64,000 nucleotides of DNA, taken from positions 62,001 through 126,000 of the forward strand of contig NZ_JAUTDR010000004.1 in the NCBI RefSeq assembly GCF_030649675.1. The letters are read 5' to 3'. Shown one piece after another: positions 47,726 through 56,377 of the stretch; within the stretch, counting starts at the first letter, position 1, and every line of letters starts with the position of its first letter. The DNA is from Haliea sp. E1-2-M8. Lineage in GTDB: Bacteria; Pseudomonadota; Gammaproteobacteria; Pseudomonadales; Halieaceae. The position numbers and the translations under genes were made by a program. The notes under the pieces were generated by a model. That model saw only the letters and a program-made list of their open reading frames with translations, searched no databases and was not told the origin of the DNA.

Positions 47726-48892
47726 ATGGAGGCCTTCCCGCAGCGTCTCCGGGCGGTGCTGGAAGAGCGCCGTGCGGCCGGTCTGTACCGCCAGTGCCAG
47801 ACCCTGGAAAGTGGCCAGGGGCCACTGGTGCGTCTCGGCGGGCGCGAGTACCTGAATTTCTGCAGCAACGATTACCTCGGCCTCGCCTCCCATCCCAAAG
47901 TCATCGAGAGCCTGCGCGCGGCCGCCCGCATCTGGGGGGTCGGCAGCGGCGCCTCGCACCTGGTCTGCGGCCACAGCGAGCCCCACCGGGCGCTGGAGGA
48001 AGCGCTGGCGGAGCTTACCGGGCGGCCCCGGGCACTACTGTTCTCCAGCGGCTACGCCGCAAACACCGGTATCCTGCACGCACTGCTGCAAACTGGCGAC
48101 AGCGTACTGCAGGATCGCCTGAATCATGCTTCCCTGCTGGACGGCGGCCTGCACAGCGGGGCGCGCCTGCGCCGCTTCGCCCACAATGACTGCGCTGACC
48201 TGGCCCGCAAGCTGGCGCGCGCTACCGGCCCGGCTCTGGTAGCCGTGGACGGCGTCTTCAGCATGGACGGCGACAGCGCACCGCTGGGGGCAATTGCCCG
48301 GGTGTGTGAGCAGCACCAGGCCTGGCTGATGGTCGACGATGCCCACGGCTTTGGCATCACCGGCGCGGACGGAGCCGGCAGCGTGGCGGCCGCGGGCCTG
48401 GGTCTGGCGGAGGTGCCGGTATTGATGGCAACCCTGGGCAAGGCTTTGGGCACCTCGGGCGCCTTTGTCGCCGGCAGCGAGCTGCTGATCGAAGGCCTGA
48501 TCCAGAGTACCCGCAACTATATCTACACCACCGCCATGCCGCCCGCACTGGCCGCCGCCAGCCTCACCGCGCTGGGCCTGCTGCGGGAGGAGGCCTGGCG
48601 TCGGGACCAGTTGGCAGCACTGGTCGCCGCGTTTCGCCGCGGTGCCGCAGAACTGGGGTTGCCGCTCATGGCAGCGGACAGTGCGATCCAGCCCCTGCTG
48701 GTGGGCGATGCCGCGCGCGCTGTTGAGCTGAGCCAGCAACTGCGGGATCGCGGTATCCTGATCAGTGCCATCCGGCCGCCCACCGTGCCGGCGGGGACCT
48801 CCCGTCTGCGCATTACCCTGAGTGCGGCCCATACCCCTGAACAGGTGGAGCGGTTACTGGCCACGCTGGCGGAAATCTGGCCCCGTGCCTGA
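47726..48892 (+). CDS. bioF: 8-amino-7-oxononanoate synthase
   Basis: 388 aa PLP-dependent enzyme joining pimeloyl-ACP and alanine. It contains [45 protein letters not shown] and the PLP lysine in [11 protein letters not shown] (near residue 238). Its stop overlaps the start of the BioHC gene by eight bases. Confidence 0.95.
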   Translation: MEAFPQRLRAVLEERRAAGLYRQCQTLESGQGPLVRLGGREYLNFCSNDYLGLASHPKVIESLRAAARIWGVGSGASHLVCGHSEPHRALEEALAELTGRPRALLFSSGYAANTGILHALLQTGDSVLQDRLNHASLLDGGLHSGARLRRFAHNDCADLARKLARATGPALVAVDGVFSMDGDSAPLGAIARVCEQHQAWLMVDDAHGFGITGADGAGSVAAAGLGLAEVPVLMATLGKALGTSGAFVAGSELLIEGLIQSTRNYIYTTAMPPALAAASLTALGLLREEAWRRDQLAALVAAFRRGAAELGLPLMAADSAIQPLLVGDAARAVELSQQLRDRGILISAIRPPTVPAGTSRLRITLSAAHTPEQVERLLATLAEIWPRA

Positions 48893-50507
48893 GAATCCGC
48901 TGCGCCTCGAGCACTTGCCAGCCACCGGTACCGCCCGTTGCGATCTGGTGCTGTTGCACGGTTGGGCCGGGGGGCGCGATTGCTGGCGGCCGCTGCTGCC
49001 GGCGCTGCGCCCCTGGGCCAACCTTACCCTGATCGATTGGCAGGCGGCGACTGATGGTCTGGACGCACTGGTCGCGAACATTCTCGCCGTGGCACCAGAA
49101 CAGGCAATCTATGTGGGTTGGTCACTGGGGGGACAAGTCGCGACCGCGGTGGCGGCCGCTGTGCCTGAGCGCGTGTCCGCACACGTCACCATCGCCAGCA
49201 ATCCCTGTTTCACGGCGCAGCCCGGGTGGCCGGGCCTGCCGGCAACTACCCTGCAGACCTTTGCGGACGACCTGGCCGCAAATCCCGCCAGGATGCTGCG
49301 CCGCTTTGCCAGCCTCCAGGCCAGCGGCGACGCCGCTGAGCGCACACTGGCCCGGCAACTGCTGCGCAGCGGCGGGCATTGGTCTGCCGATGCACTTGCA
49401 GCCGGGCTGCAGTGGCTGAAAAGCCTTGATACCCGGGCCCTGTTGCGGGGTTTGGGCTGCCCCCAGCTACACCTGCTGGCGGCTACCGATGCCCTGGTGC
49501 CGGCGCTGGCGGCCACAGCGCTCGCTGCGACGCTGGCCGACAAATCGCGCGCATCGGTTCGTGTTCTCGATGCCGATTGTCATGCCCTGCCCTTGTCGGC
49601 TCCTCTATTGCTGGCAGATGCGCTGCGGGAATTTGTAGCGCCAGCCGCGGCGACGGCTGCCACAGCAAGGGCTGCCCCAGCAACGGCTGCCCCAGCGAGG
49701 GCTGCCCCAGCAACGGCTGCCGCAGCAACCCCGGTTGCGAAGGGCGATATTGCCGCCTCCTTCAGCCGCGCGGCAGCGCGCTACGACAGCGTGGCTGCCC
49801 TGCAGCAGGACGTTGGCCAGCGCCTGCTGGGGCGAATTGGCGAGCTGGGACAGCCTGCCACCGTGCTGGACCTGGGCTGTGGCACCGGTTATATCCAGCC
49901 GCAGCTGCGGACGCGCTTCCCGCAGAGCCGTTATCTTGGCATGGACATCGCCGTGGGCATGCTGGCCTACGCCCGCGGTCGCCACCCGAGTGCCGGCAGC
50001 TGGGTGGCGGGGGATGCCGAGGCGTTACCGCTGGCCTGCGAATCCGTCGGTCTGGTCTACAGCAGCCTGGCCTTTCAGTGGTGCTACCGGCCCGACCTGC
50101 TGTTTGCCGAGCTGGGGCGGGTGCTGGAGCCCGGTGGCAGCTGCTTTTTCAGCTCGCTGGGGCCGGCCACCTTGCAGGAGTTGCGTCAGTCCTGGGCCGC
50201 CGCTGACAGCAGTCAGCACGTCAACAGCTTCCTTCCGGTGGATGCCCTGCAGGCAGCGGCAAGCGCGGTCAGGGGGGTGCGGCTGCAGCTGCACAGCGAG
50301 CGTATCGTGATGCGCTATGAACGGGTCGGGGAACTGCTGGCCGAACTCAAGACCCTGGGCGCACACAACATGAATACTGGCCGCAGCGGGGGCCTGACCG
50401 GCCGGCGGCGGCTGGCGGCCATGATCCAGGCCTATGAGGACTGGCGCGAGCCGGAGGGATTGCCGGCAACCTACGATGTGCTGTTCGGGCATCTGGAGAA
50501 ATTATGA
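48885..50507 (+). CDS. bioHC: Bifunctional BioH-BioC fusion (pimeloyl-ACP methyl esterase and malonyl-ACP O-methyltransferase)
   Basis: About 540 aa from GTG 48885, overlapping bioF by eight bases. The N-terminal alpha/beta hydrolase (residues 1-255) has the nucleophile elbow GWSLGG with Ser80, the oxyanion region LLHGWAGG and the catalytic His in DADCHALPL, like BioH. An alanine-rich linker (about 256-285, built from 15-bp DNA repeats) leads to a BioC methyltransferase with SAM motif [15 protein letters not shown] and the LAFQWC region. BioC starts pimelate synthesis by masking malonyl-ACP as a methyl ester, and BioH removes the ester at the end. The same fusion order is known as BioHC in Saccharophagus and Teredinibacter. 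Confidence 0.93.
   Translation: MPENPLRLEHLPATGTARCDLVLLHGWAGGRDCWRPLLPALRPWANLTLIDWQAATDGLDALVANILAVAPEQAIYVGWSLGGQVATAVAAAVPERVSAHVTIASNPCFTAQPGWPGLPATTLQTFADDLAANPARMLRRFASLQASGDAAERTLARQLLRSGGHWSADALAAGLQWLKSLDTRALLRGLGCPQLHLLAATDALVPALAATALAATLADKSRASVRVLDADCHALPLSAPLLLADALREFVAPAAATAATARAAPATAAPARAAPATAAAATPVAKGDIAASFSRAAARYDSVAALQQDVGQRLLGRIGELGQPATVLDLGCGTGYIQPQLRTRFPQSRYLGMDIAVGMLAYARGRHPSAGSWVAGDAEALPLACESVGLVYSSLAFQWCYRPDLLFAELGRVLEPGGSCFFSSLGPATLQELRQSWAAADSSQHVNSFLPVDALQAAASAVRGVRLQLHSERIVMRYERVGELLAELKTLGAHNMNTGRSGGLTGRRRLAAMIQAYEDWREPEGLPATYDVLFGHLEKL
49651..49730 (+). repeat. 15-bp imperfect repeats encoding the BioHC linker
   Basis: Units of the form GCAACGGCTGCCCCA / GCAAGGGCTGCCCCA / GCGAGGGCTGCCCCA follow one another in frame about five times and encode TAAPA / RAAPA pentapeptides between the BioH and BioC domains. 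Confidence 0.85.
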
Positions 50508-51181
50508 GCACGACGTTTTTTATTACCGGCACCGATACCGAAGTGGGCAAGACCGCGGTCAGCTGTGCCCTGTTGCATGCCGCCAGGGCGGCCGGGCTGA
50601 CCACGGCGGCGGTCAAGCCGGTGGCCGCGGGCTGCGATGCGAACGGCCACAACGAGGACGCCCTGGCGCTACAGGCGGCGATGACCCTGGCGCTGCCCTA
50701 CGCCCAGGTCAATCCGGTGGCTCTGCAGCCGGCGATTGCGCCCCATATCGCCGCCGCACGGGCCGGCTGCAGCCTGAGCGCGGACCGGCTGGCGGGCCTT
50801 TGCCGGGGTGTCATGCACAGCGGTGCGGACCTGGTGCTGGTGGAGGGCGCCGGCGGCTGGCGGGTGCCACTGGGGCCACGGGAAACCCTCGCGGATGTCG
50901 CGATCGTCCTCGGTGTCGATGTCATCATGGTCGTGGCGATGCGTCTGGGTTGTATCAATCACGCCCTGCTGACGGCGGAGGCAATCCGCGCCGACGGCCT
51001 GCGCCTGGCGGGCTGGGTTGCCAACACCCCCGGGGCGACCATGGCTTGCCACGCGGAAAACCTGGACACATTGCAGCACCTGCTGCCCGCACCGCTGCTG
51101 GGGGAGGTCCCTTTCATTGCCCCGTTTGACGCAGGTATTGCGTCACAATATATTGATTTAGATAAGATATTAACGAAGTGA
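50504..51181 (+). CDS. bioD: Dethiobiotin synthetase
   Basis: 225 aa P-loop enzyme closing the ureido ring of dethiobiotin. The P-loop GTDTEVGKT is at residues 8-16, with the substrate lysine in AVKPVAAGC and the VEGAGGWRVPL motif near residue 110. It overlaps the bioHC stop by four bases. bioA is not in this window, so DAPA synthesis must be encoded elsewhere. Confidence 0.95.
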   Translation: MSTTFFITGTDTEVGKTAVSCALLHAARAAGLTTAAVKPVAAGCDANGHNEDALALQAAMTLALPYAQVNPVALQPAIAPHIAAARAGCSLSADRLAGLCRGVMHSGADLVLVEGAGGWRVPLGPRETLADVAIVLGVDVIMVVAMRLGCINHALLTAEAIRADGLRLAGWVANTPGATMACHAENLDTLQHLLPAPLLGEVPFIAPFDAGIASQYIDLDKILTK

Positions 51182-51334
51182 GTACTTACATTCTCTACTC
51201 CTGGTGCTCGCTATAGAACCATATCCTGCAACATCTTCGGCGCCCGCCGCGTGAAAAGATATTTGACTTCGGTTGCGAAACGCGCAAAATGTAATCACCG
51301 AAAACATGAGTGCACCGCACCGCGAGGTATCAGC

Positions 51335-53134
51335 ATGCTGCAGTACAAAGCTCCGCTCCGGGACATCCGGTTTGTCATGAACGAATTGCTGGAGTCCGAG
51401 GCCCTGTACCAGCGCCTGCCCGGTTATGAAGAAGCGAGCCAGGACCTGATGGACGCCATCGTTGAAGAGGGCGCCAAGTTCGCAGAAAACGTGCTGTCCC
51501 CACTCAACCAATCCGGCGACGATGAGGGCTGCACCTGGAAAGATGGTGTGGTCACAACCCCCCAAGGCTTCCCCGAAGCCTACCAGCAGTTTGTCGACAA
51601 TGGCTGGCCGGCACTGTCCGCTGACACCGAATACGGCGGCCAGGGCCTGCCCAACCTCCTCGGCATCATCGTCAACGAACTGGCCGGCACCGCCAACTGG
51701 TCCTGGCTGATGTATCCCGGCCTGAGCCACGGTGCGATCAAGACCATCGAGGAGCACGGCGACGAGGAACAAAAGCAGAAATACCTGACCCGGCTGATCG
51801 AAGGCAGCTGGACTGGCACCATGTGCCTTACCGAGGCCCACTGCGGCAGCGACCTGGGCCTGCTGCGCACCAAGGCCGAACCGCAGGCGGATGGCAGCTA
51901 TGCCATCTCCGGAACCAAGATCTTCATCAGCGCCGGCGACCACGACATGGCGGAGAATATCGTTCATATCGTTCTGGCCCGCCTCCCCGATGCCCCTCCC
52001 GGGACCAAGGGCATCTCCCTGTTCATCGTGCCCAAGTTCAAGCTGACGGACGATGGTACGGTGGGCGAGCGCAACAGCGTTCACTGCGCCTCCATCGAGA
52101 AGAAGATGGGCATCAAGGCTTCTGCCACCTGCGTGCTCAACTTCGACGGCGCCACAGGCTATCTGATTGGCCCACCCAACCGCGGCCTCAATGCCATGTT
52201 CACCTTCATGAACACCGCACGCATCGGTACCGCCATCCAGGGTCTCGCCCACGGAGAGCTGTCCTACCAGGGCGCGCTGGCCTATGCCCGCGACCGCCTG
52301 GCCATGCGCAGCCTGACCGGGCCCAAGAACCCCGACGGCCCCGCCGACCCGATCATCGTGCACGCGGACGTGCGCCGCATGCTGCTGACCCAGAAGGCGC
52401 TGGTTGAAGGCAGCCGTGCGTTTCTCTACTACCTGGCCCAGAAGGGTGACATCCTCGACGCGGGCAGCGAGAAAGAAGCAAAGGCGGCGGACGAGCTGCT
52501 GGCCTTCCTCACCCCCATCGCCAAGGCCTTTGTCACCGAGACTGGCTACGAGGCGGCGAACCTCGGCCTGCAGGTCTACGGCGGCCACGGCTTCATCAAG
52601 GAGTGGGGCATGGAGCAGATCGTGCGCGATGCACGCATCGCCATGCTCTACGAAGGGACCACCGGCATCCAGGCCCTGGACCTGATCGGGCGCAAGGTGC
52701 TCGGCTCCGGTGGCAAGCTGCTGATGGGCTTCACCGATCTGGTCGGCGCTTTCTGTGACGAACACGCCGGTGAAGCTGACGCCGAATTCACCAGCGTACT
52801 CAAGTGCTACAAGGACGACTGGCTGGAACTGTCGCTGAAAATAGGCGAGAAAGCGATGCAGAATCCGGACGAAGCGGGAGCCGCAGCGGTCGATTACCTG
52901 ATGTACAGCGGCTATGTCACCCTGGCCTACTTCTGGGCCCGGATGGCGGTACTCGCACGGCAGAAAATCGCCGCGGCGGAGGGCGATACCTCGTTTTACG
53001 AGGCCAAGCTGATGACGGCGCGGTTCTATTACGAGCGTCTGCTGCCGCGGACCCTGTCGCACAAGCAGGCCCTGCTGTCAGGTTCCGACAACCTCATGAC
53101 CATGCCCGAAGCCCTGTTCGACGTTGCCGGCTGA
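51335..53134 (+). CDS. Acyl-CoA dehydrogenase with C-terminal extension (DmdC/FadE5-like)
   Basis: 599 aa from ATG 51335 (GAGGT upstream); an earlier in-frame ATG at 51251 has no homology. A long acyl-CoA dehydrogenase: N-terminal helical domain, middle beta domain with MCLTEAHCGSDLGLLRTKA (flavin and substrate contacts), C-terminal helical domain containing QVYGGHGFIKEWGMEQIVRDARIAMLYEGTTGIQALDL, and an extra C-terminal helical domain of about 120 residues. This architecture is shared by broad-range FadE-type enzymes and by DmdC (methylmercaptopropionyl-CoA). The substrate cannot be read from the sequence. A weak -35/-10 (TTGACT at 51263) lies upstream. Confidence 0.92.
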   Translation: MLQYKAPLRDIRFVMNELLESEALYQRLPGYEEASQDLMDAIVEEGAKFAENVLSPLNQSGDDEGCTWKDGVVTTPQGFPEAYQQFVDNGWPALSADTEYGGQGLPNLLGIIVNELAGTANWSWLMYPGLSHGAIKTIEEHGDEEQKQKYLTRLIEGSWTGTMCLTEAHCGSDLGLLRTKAEPQADGSYAISGTKIFISAGDHDMAENIVHIVLARLPDAPPGTKGISLFIVPKFKLTDDGTVGERNSVHCASIEKKMGIKASATCVLNFDGATGYLIGPPNRGLNAMFTFMNTARIGTAIQGLAHGELSYQGALAYARDRLAMRSLTGPKNPDGPADPIIVHADVRRMLLTQKALVEGSRAFLYYLAQKGDILDAGSEKEAKAADELLAFLTPIAKAFVTETGYEAANLGLQVYGGHGFIKEWGMEQIVRDARIAMLYEGTTGIQALDLIGRKVLGSGGKLLMGFTDLVGAFCDEHAGEADAEFTSVLKCYKDDWLELSLKIGEKAMQNPDEAGAAAVDYLMYSGYVTLAYFWARMAVLARQKIAAAEGDTSFYEAKLMTARFYYERLLPRTLSHKQALLSGSDNLMTMPEALFDVAG

Positions 53135-53159
53135 GGCCGGGCGCGCAGTGACTTTTACT

Positions 53160-53193
53160 CCGGGAGCGAGGACAATATCGTCCTGGCTTCCGG
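53160..53193 (+). promoter_or_regulatory. Stem-loop in the leader of the DUF3094 gene
   Basis: Arms of 14 bases (53160-53173 and 53180-53193) pair with one G-G mismatch and a G-T wobble around the loop AATATC, ending next to the ribosome site GGGAGGA (53192-53198). It has no T tract. It may weaken read-through from the dehydrogenase gene, or control translation. Confidence 0.5.
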
Positions 53194-53202
53194 GAGGATG
53201 TT

Positions 53203-53418
53203 ATGTCGGACCAAAAAATGCAGCAGGATGAGGCGGACAACCAGAGCCGTCTCTACCCCGATGATCAGGCCAAGGTGGACGCCTTCGTGTCCAGCGGGGT
53301 CAATTCAGTTCCGCGCAAGCCGTTCAAGCCTCTGCGCCTGGTGATATTGCTCCTGGCGGTGGTCACTGGCTTCAGCTTGCTGAGTCAGGTGATCGCCAAG
53401 TGGGCAGGTGTTTACTAG
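53203..53418 (+). CDS. DUF3094 family small membrane protein
   Basis: 71 aa. The conserved pattern SRLYPDDQAKVDAFVSSGVNSVPRKPFKPLRL, then a single membrane helix (LVILLLAVVTGFSLLSQVIA, residues 46-65), matches the DUF3094 family of proteobacteria. The N-terminal polar part should face the cytoplasm. Function unknown. GGGAGGA precedes the ATG. Confidence 0.85.
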   Translation: MSDQKMQQDEADNQSRLYPDDQAKVDAFVSSGVNSVPRKPFKPLRLVILLLAVVTGFSLLSQVIAKWAGVY

Positions 53419-53464
53419 GCGCAAACGGGTGACGGATCTTAATTTTCTGGTGGCCAGCAGCCCC

Positions 53465-53493
53465 TTGGTTCGCAGGCGCCGCTCTGGTATATT
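53465..53493 (+). promoter_or_regulatory. Promoter of tRNA-Pro
   Basis: TTGGTT (53465-53470), 17-base spacer, TATATT (53488-53493), GC-containing discriminator, 17 bases before the mature tRNA 5' end. Confidence 0.65.
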
Positions 53494-53510
53494 TGCCCAC
53501 CTCAAATTTT

Positions 53511-53587
53511 CGGTGTGTAGCGCAGCCTGGTAGCGCACTTCCTTCGGGAGGAAGGGGTCGGAGGTTCGAATCCTCTCACACCGACCA
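53511..53587 (+). tRNA. tRNA-Pro (anticodon CGG)
   Basis: A 77-base cloverleaf: acceptor CGGTGTG/CACACCG, D-arm GCGC/GCGC, anticodon stem CTTCC/GGAAG with loop TTCGGGA (anticodon CGG at the middle three positions), T-arm GGAGG/CCTCT with loop TTCGAAT, discriminator A, encoded CCA. A phage-type integrase gene follows, so its 3' half is the likely attachment site of the island. Confidence 0.97.
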
Positions 53588-53608
53588 TTTTTCAATCCCA
53601 TTCAATCC

Positions 53609-53748
53609 GATACTGTCCTTAACCTCCTGTTTTTTCTGACTTTTTCTTCTAGTCTCGTCTGATCACGTCCAAAGGATCCTACTGGATACCGACGCCGGTG
53701 ACGGTATTGTTGACGGTATCAGGAGGTTTGTCAGAACAGATACCGTCA
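53609..53748. repeat. Five copies of a GATACCGTCA-like motif between att site and int
   Basis: GATACTGTC (53609-53617), GATACCGAC (53685-53693), TGACGGTAT (53699-53707, inverted), TGACGGTATC (53711-53720, inverted) and GATACCGTCA (53739-53748). Clustered direct and inverted copies between the crossover site and the integrase start are what arm-type integrase or excisionase sites look like. Confidence 0.65.
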
Positions 53749-53766
53749 AGGTACCAGGAGAAGCCC

Positions 53767-54957
53767 ATGAGCAAGCTCACGGCAATTGCCGTTAAGAACG
53801 CCAAGCAAGGCACCAAGCCCCAGAAACTTGTGGACGGAGGTGGTCTCTACCTACTGGTCGATCGCAAGGGAAGTAAGTACTGGCGGTACGACTACCGCTT
53901 CGCTGGCAAGCGCAAGACACTGGCACTTGGGGTCTACCCGGAAGTCTCACTGAAGGAAGCCAGGGAAGCGCACTACGAAGCCAGACGCAAAATCGGTCAG
54001 GACATTGATCCTAGTGAGGTCAAGAAGGTCGCCAAGCAGACCTTGTACCAGGCTGCCGAGGATAGCTTCGAGGCCGTTGGCCGTGAGTGGTTCAATCAGG
54101 TCATGGACGATAAATCGGAGAGCTACCGGGTGCGTACCCGCCGCATCCTGGAGAAGGACCTGTTCCCGCATCTCGGTAATCGCCCTATCTCAAATATCAC
54201 TGCTCTCGACCTATTGGCGGTCTTGCGCCGCATCGAAGGACGGGGGGCCATCGACATTGCCCACCGCGCCAAGCAGGCTGCCGGTCTGATCTTCAGGTAT
54301 GCGGTGGTGACTGGTCGTGCTGAGCGTGATCCGAGCGGTGACCTGAAAGGCGCATTGAAATCCAAGAACAAGAAACACCATGCCGCCATCACCGAACCCG
54401 CAGAGGTTGGGCGTCTGTTGGTGGCTATGGATAGCTTCCAGGGCACCTTGACCGTTAAGACCGCAGTACGCCTCTCTGCGCTTCTGTTCCAGCGTCCCGG
54501 GGAGATCCGCGCCATGGAGTGGGCCGAGATCAACTGGGACGCCGAACAGTGGGAGCTACCCGCCGAGAAGATGAAAATGCGTTTGCCCCATATAGTTCCA
54601 CTAAGTCGCCAGGCCCTTGAAATCCTGCGTGATGTGCAGCGCCTCACGGGCCGCGGGCGGTACGTGTTCCCCAGCGCCAGGGGTGCCAGCCGTTGCATGT
54701 CCGACAACACTGTTCGAGTGGCTCTGCGAACGTTGGGCTACACCAGTGAGCAGATGACCGCCCACGGTTTCCGAGCTATGGCCCGTACGCTGCTTGATGA
54801 GGTGCTCGGCTACCGGGTGGACTGGATCGAGCATCAGCTGGCGCATGCGGTGCGTGACCCCAATGGTCGGGCCTACAATCGCACCTCCCATCTGGAGGGG
54901 CGCAAGGGGATGATGCAGGGGTGGGCGGACTACCTGGACGACCTGCGAAACCAATAA
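53767..54957 (+). CDS. int: P4-type tyrosine site-specific integrase
   Basis: 396 aa from ATG 53767 (AGGAG upstream). N-terminal DUF4102-type arm-binding domain (LTAIAVKNAK, then KLVDGGGLYLLVDRKGSKYWRYDYRFAGKRKTLALGVYPEVSL), core-binding domain, and catalytic domain with Arg in QRPGEIRAMEW, His-x2-Arg in AHGFRAMART, a second His in HQLAHAV and the nucleophile Tyr in AYNRTSHLEGR. This class inserts islands into tRNA genes, here tRNA-Pro. A GTG at 53698 is in frame but overlaps the repeated motifs. Confidence 0.95.
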   Translation: MSKLTAIAVKNAKQGTKPQKLVDGGGLYLLVDRKGSKYWRYDYRFAGKRKTLALGVYPEVSLKEAREAHYEARRKIGQDIDPSEVKKVAKQTLYQAAEDSFEAVGREWFNQVMDDKSESYRVRTRRILEKDLFPHLGNRPISNITALDLLAVLRRIEGRGAIDIAHRAKQAAGLIFRYAVVTGRAERDPSGDLKGALKSKNKKHHAAITEPAEVGRLLVAMDSFQGTLTVKTAVRLSALLFQRPGEIRAMEWAEINWDAEQWELPAEKMKMRLPHIVPLSRQALEILRDVQRLTGRGRYVFPSARGASRCMSDNTVRVALRTLGYTSEQMTAHGFRAMARTLLDEVLGYRVDWIEHQLAHAVRDPNGRAYNRTSHLEGRKGMMQGWADYLDDLRNQ

Positions 54958-54974
54958 ATAAAAGAGACCGATAC

Positions 54975-55691
54975 ATGGAAACCCCAAATTATAAAATGCT
55001 TCCGAATCAGCTGAACCTCGAAATGGTCGCCACGGAAATGGCGCTCGTGAACATGAGCCCCAGATCGAAGATTGAAGTCATTCTCTATCATCAACGAAAC
55101 GGTAGAATTGCATTAAAGGCTGACGTCGCGACCAACTACAATGTTCACGAGACTGCTGCTGGTCTGGACGAGAACTACGATTCAAACGGCAACGTAATCG
55201 TGTTGAGCGGTGGTAAGGACTTTTGGATCGAAACCTCCGGCCGCCCCATCACCCTGGGCCCAGCCCATCTCATCGGCGATGCGCTAATCGTCAGCACCTT
55301 CACTTTCGAAGACAAGGAATACTACCCCCTGGACGAACCCGGCATGCACCCATTGTCGCTTTCTTTCAGCATCAATGACGTCTACGTGGATAAAGTGGAT
55401 CTTGAGGACTTCCTCGAAAGAGGACCTGGAGACATACCTGCTTACGCCGATCCGGCAAGCGAACACTTCGCGCCCGAACTAGCCTTAGCAGTGACAATCC
55501 ACAAAGCTCTCCGGATGGAAGGAAAGATAAATCCAAGGTTAAACATGGTGGATCGCGTAGACCTTTGGCTCAGACAAAATACCCCAAATAAAAAGCCACC
55601 CGAAATCCGAACCAAACGACTCGCTACAATAATTGGTGATGGGAAGAAAATAGAGAGTGACCTAAAAAATATAAAAAAAACAAAAGGTTAA
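54975..55691 (+). CDS. Island protein of unknown function
   Basis: 238 aa from ATG 54975, 17 bases after int. I do not recognise a named domain. The N-terminal two thirds look like a mixed alpha/beta soluble protein. The C-terminal part (ALAVTIHKALRMEGKINPRLNMVDRVDLWLRQN, then KRLATIIGDGKK) resembles a helical tail common in hypothetical proteins next to AlpA regulators in proteobacterial islands. Lower GC than the chromosome. Likely co-transcribed with int. Confidence 0.7.
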   Translation: METPNYKMLPNQLNLEMVATEMALVNMSPRSKIEVILYHQRNGRIALKADVATNYNVHETAAGLDENYDSNGNVIVLSGGKDFWIETSGRPITLGPAHLIGDALIVSTFTFEDKEYYPLDEPGMHPLSLSFSINDVYVDKVDLEDFLERGPGDIPAYADPASEHFAPELALAVTIHKALRMEGKINPRLNMVDRVDLWLRQNTPNKKPPEIRTKRLATIIGDGKKIESDLKNIKKTKG

Positions 55692-55816
55692 AAATTAAAC
55701 AGGCAGATGGCTCTCCAGGGTGAGGCCGTAGCCTAACTCTTCCTGCTCCTGCAATTCCTTATTGTGCGGCCTGGCACTAATGCCACCACGAGCACCGTAA
55801 CGTAAGGATCCACTGT

Positions 55817-56050
55817 ATGGAGCACCAACATACCAACAGCCCACGGCTGATACGTATCAAACAGGTGCAGGCCCTGACGGGCCTGTCGCGCAGCTACATA
55901 TATAGCCTGGCCCACCACCCCTCAGCGAACTTCCCAAGGAGCATACCGCTAATTCCAGGAGGTTCGTCACGAGCCTGGCAGGAATCCGCCGTTTTGGATT
56001 GGATAAACCAACGGGTAGAAGCTGGCAAGCTGGAGGTGACCAATGCGTAA
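55817..56050 (+). CDS. alpA: AlpA-type transcriptional regulator
   Basis: 77 aa winged-helix DNA-binding protein of the phage AlpA/MerR-like family: LIRIKQVQALTGLSRSYIYSLA forms the helix-turn-helix, followed by FPRSIPL and the wing GSSRAWQESAVLDWINQRVEA. AlpA in P4-like elements activates int and excision genes. It overlaps the next gene by eight bases. Confidence 0.88.
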   Translation: MEHQHTNSPRLIRIKQVQALTGLSRSYIYSLAHHPSANFPRSIPLIPGGSSRAWQESAVLDWINQRVEAGKLEVTNA

Positions 56051-56327
56051 GCATCCGCGTCGACGCGTCAAGCTGCCCCATCTTAGGCCGGAAGTTTTTC
56101 TCACGCCAAGTTCGGCAGCAACACTAGAGCTAGTTATCTCCGCCGGGACCACAGGTATAAGCCTGTACGACCTGGAGAGTAATGGCAGGGTCTATGCGGT
56201 CACGCAGCTGAAAGAACTCAGCGACGGCGGAGCAATCTTCCATATCGCGAAAAGGCCATGCATGAACCCTGACACAGCAGCTTTTGAGGATGTCGATCAC
56301 TACATCTATCGAGGCTGGATTCAATAA
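56043..56327 (+). CDS. Small island protein, winged-helix-like
   Basis: 94 aa with a basic start (MRKHPRRRVKLPHLRPE). The stretch ATLELVISAGTTGISLYDLE, then YAVTQLKELSDGGAIF, suggests a winged-helix fold like that of replication or regulatory proteins in islands; this is inference. Overlaps alpA, and a hairpin (GCCCCC-GGAA-GGGGGC, 56334-56349) separates it from the ATPase gene. Confidence 0.65.
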   Translation: MRKHPRRRVKLPHLRPEVFLTPSSAATLELVISAGTTGISLYDLESNGRVYAVTQLKELSDGGAIFHIAKRPCMNPDTAAFEDVDHYIYRGWIQ

Positions 56328-56377
56328 CAATCGCCCCCGGAAGGGGGCGCCCTTGAAAAACCAAGGACCGCACATTT

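Noticed and set aside
51170-53062. A 630-codon minus-strand frame over the acyl-CoA dehydrogenase.
   Set aside because: Mirror of a clear acyl-CoA dehydrogenase gene; no ribosome site or recognisable motif.
56334-56349. Terminator before the RepA-like gene.
   Set aside because: The GCCCCC/GGGGGC hairpin is followed by GCCCTTGAAAAA without a T tract, so termination is not supported.
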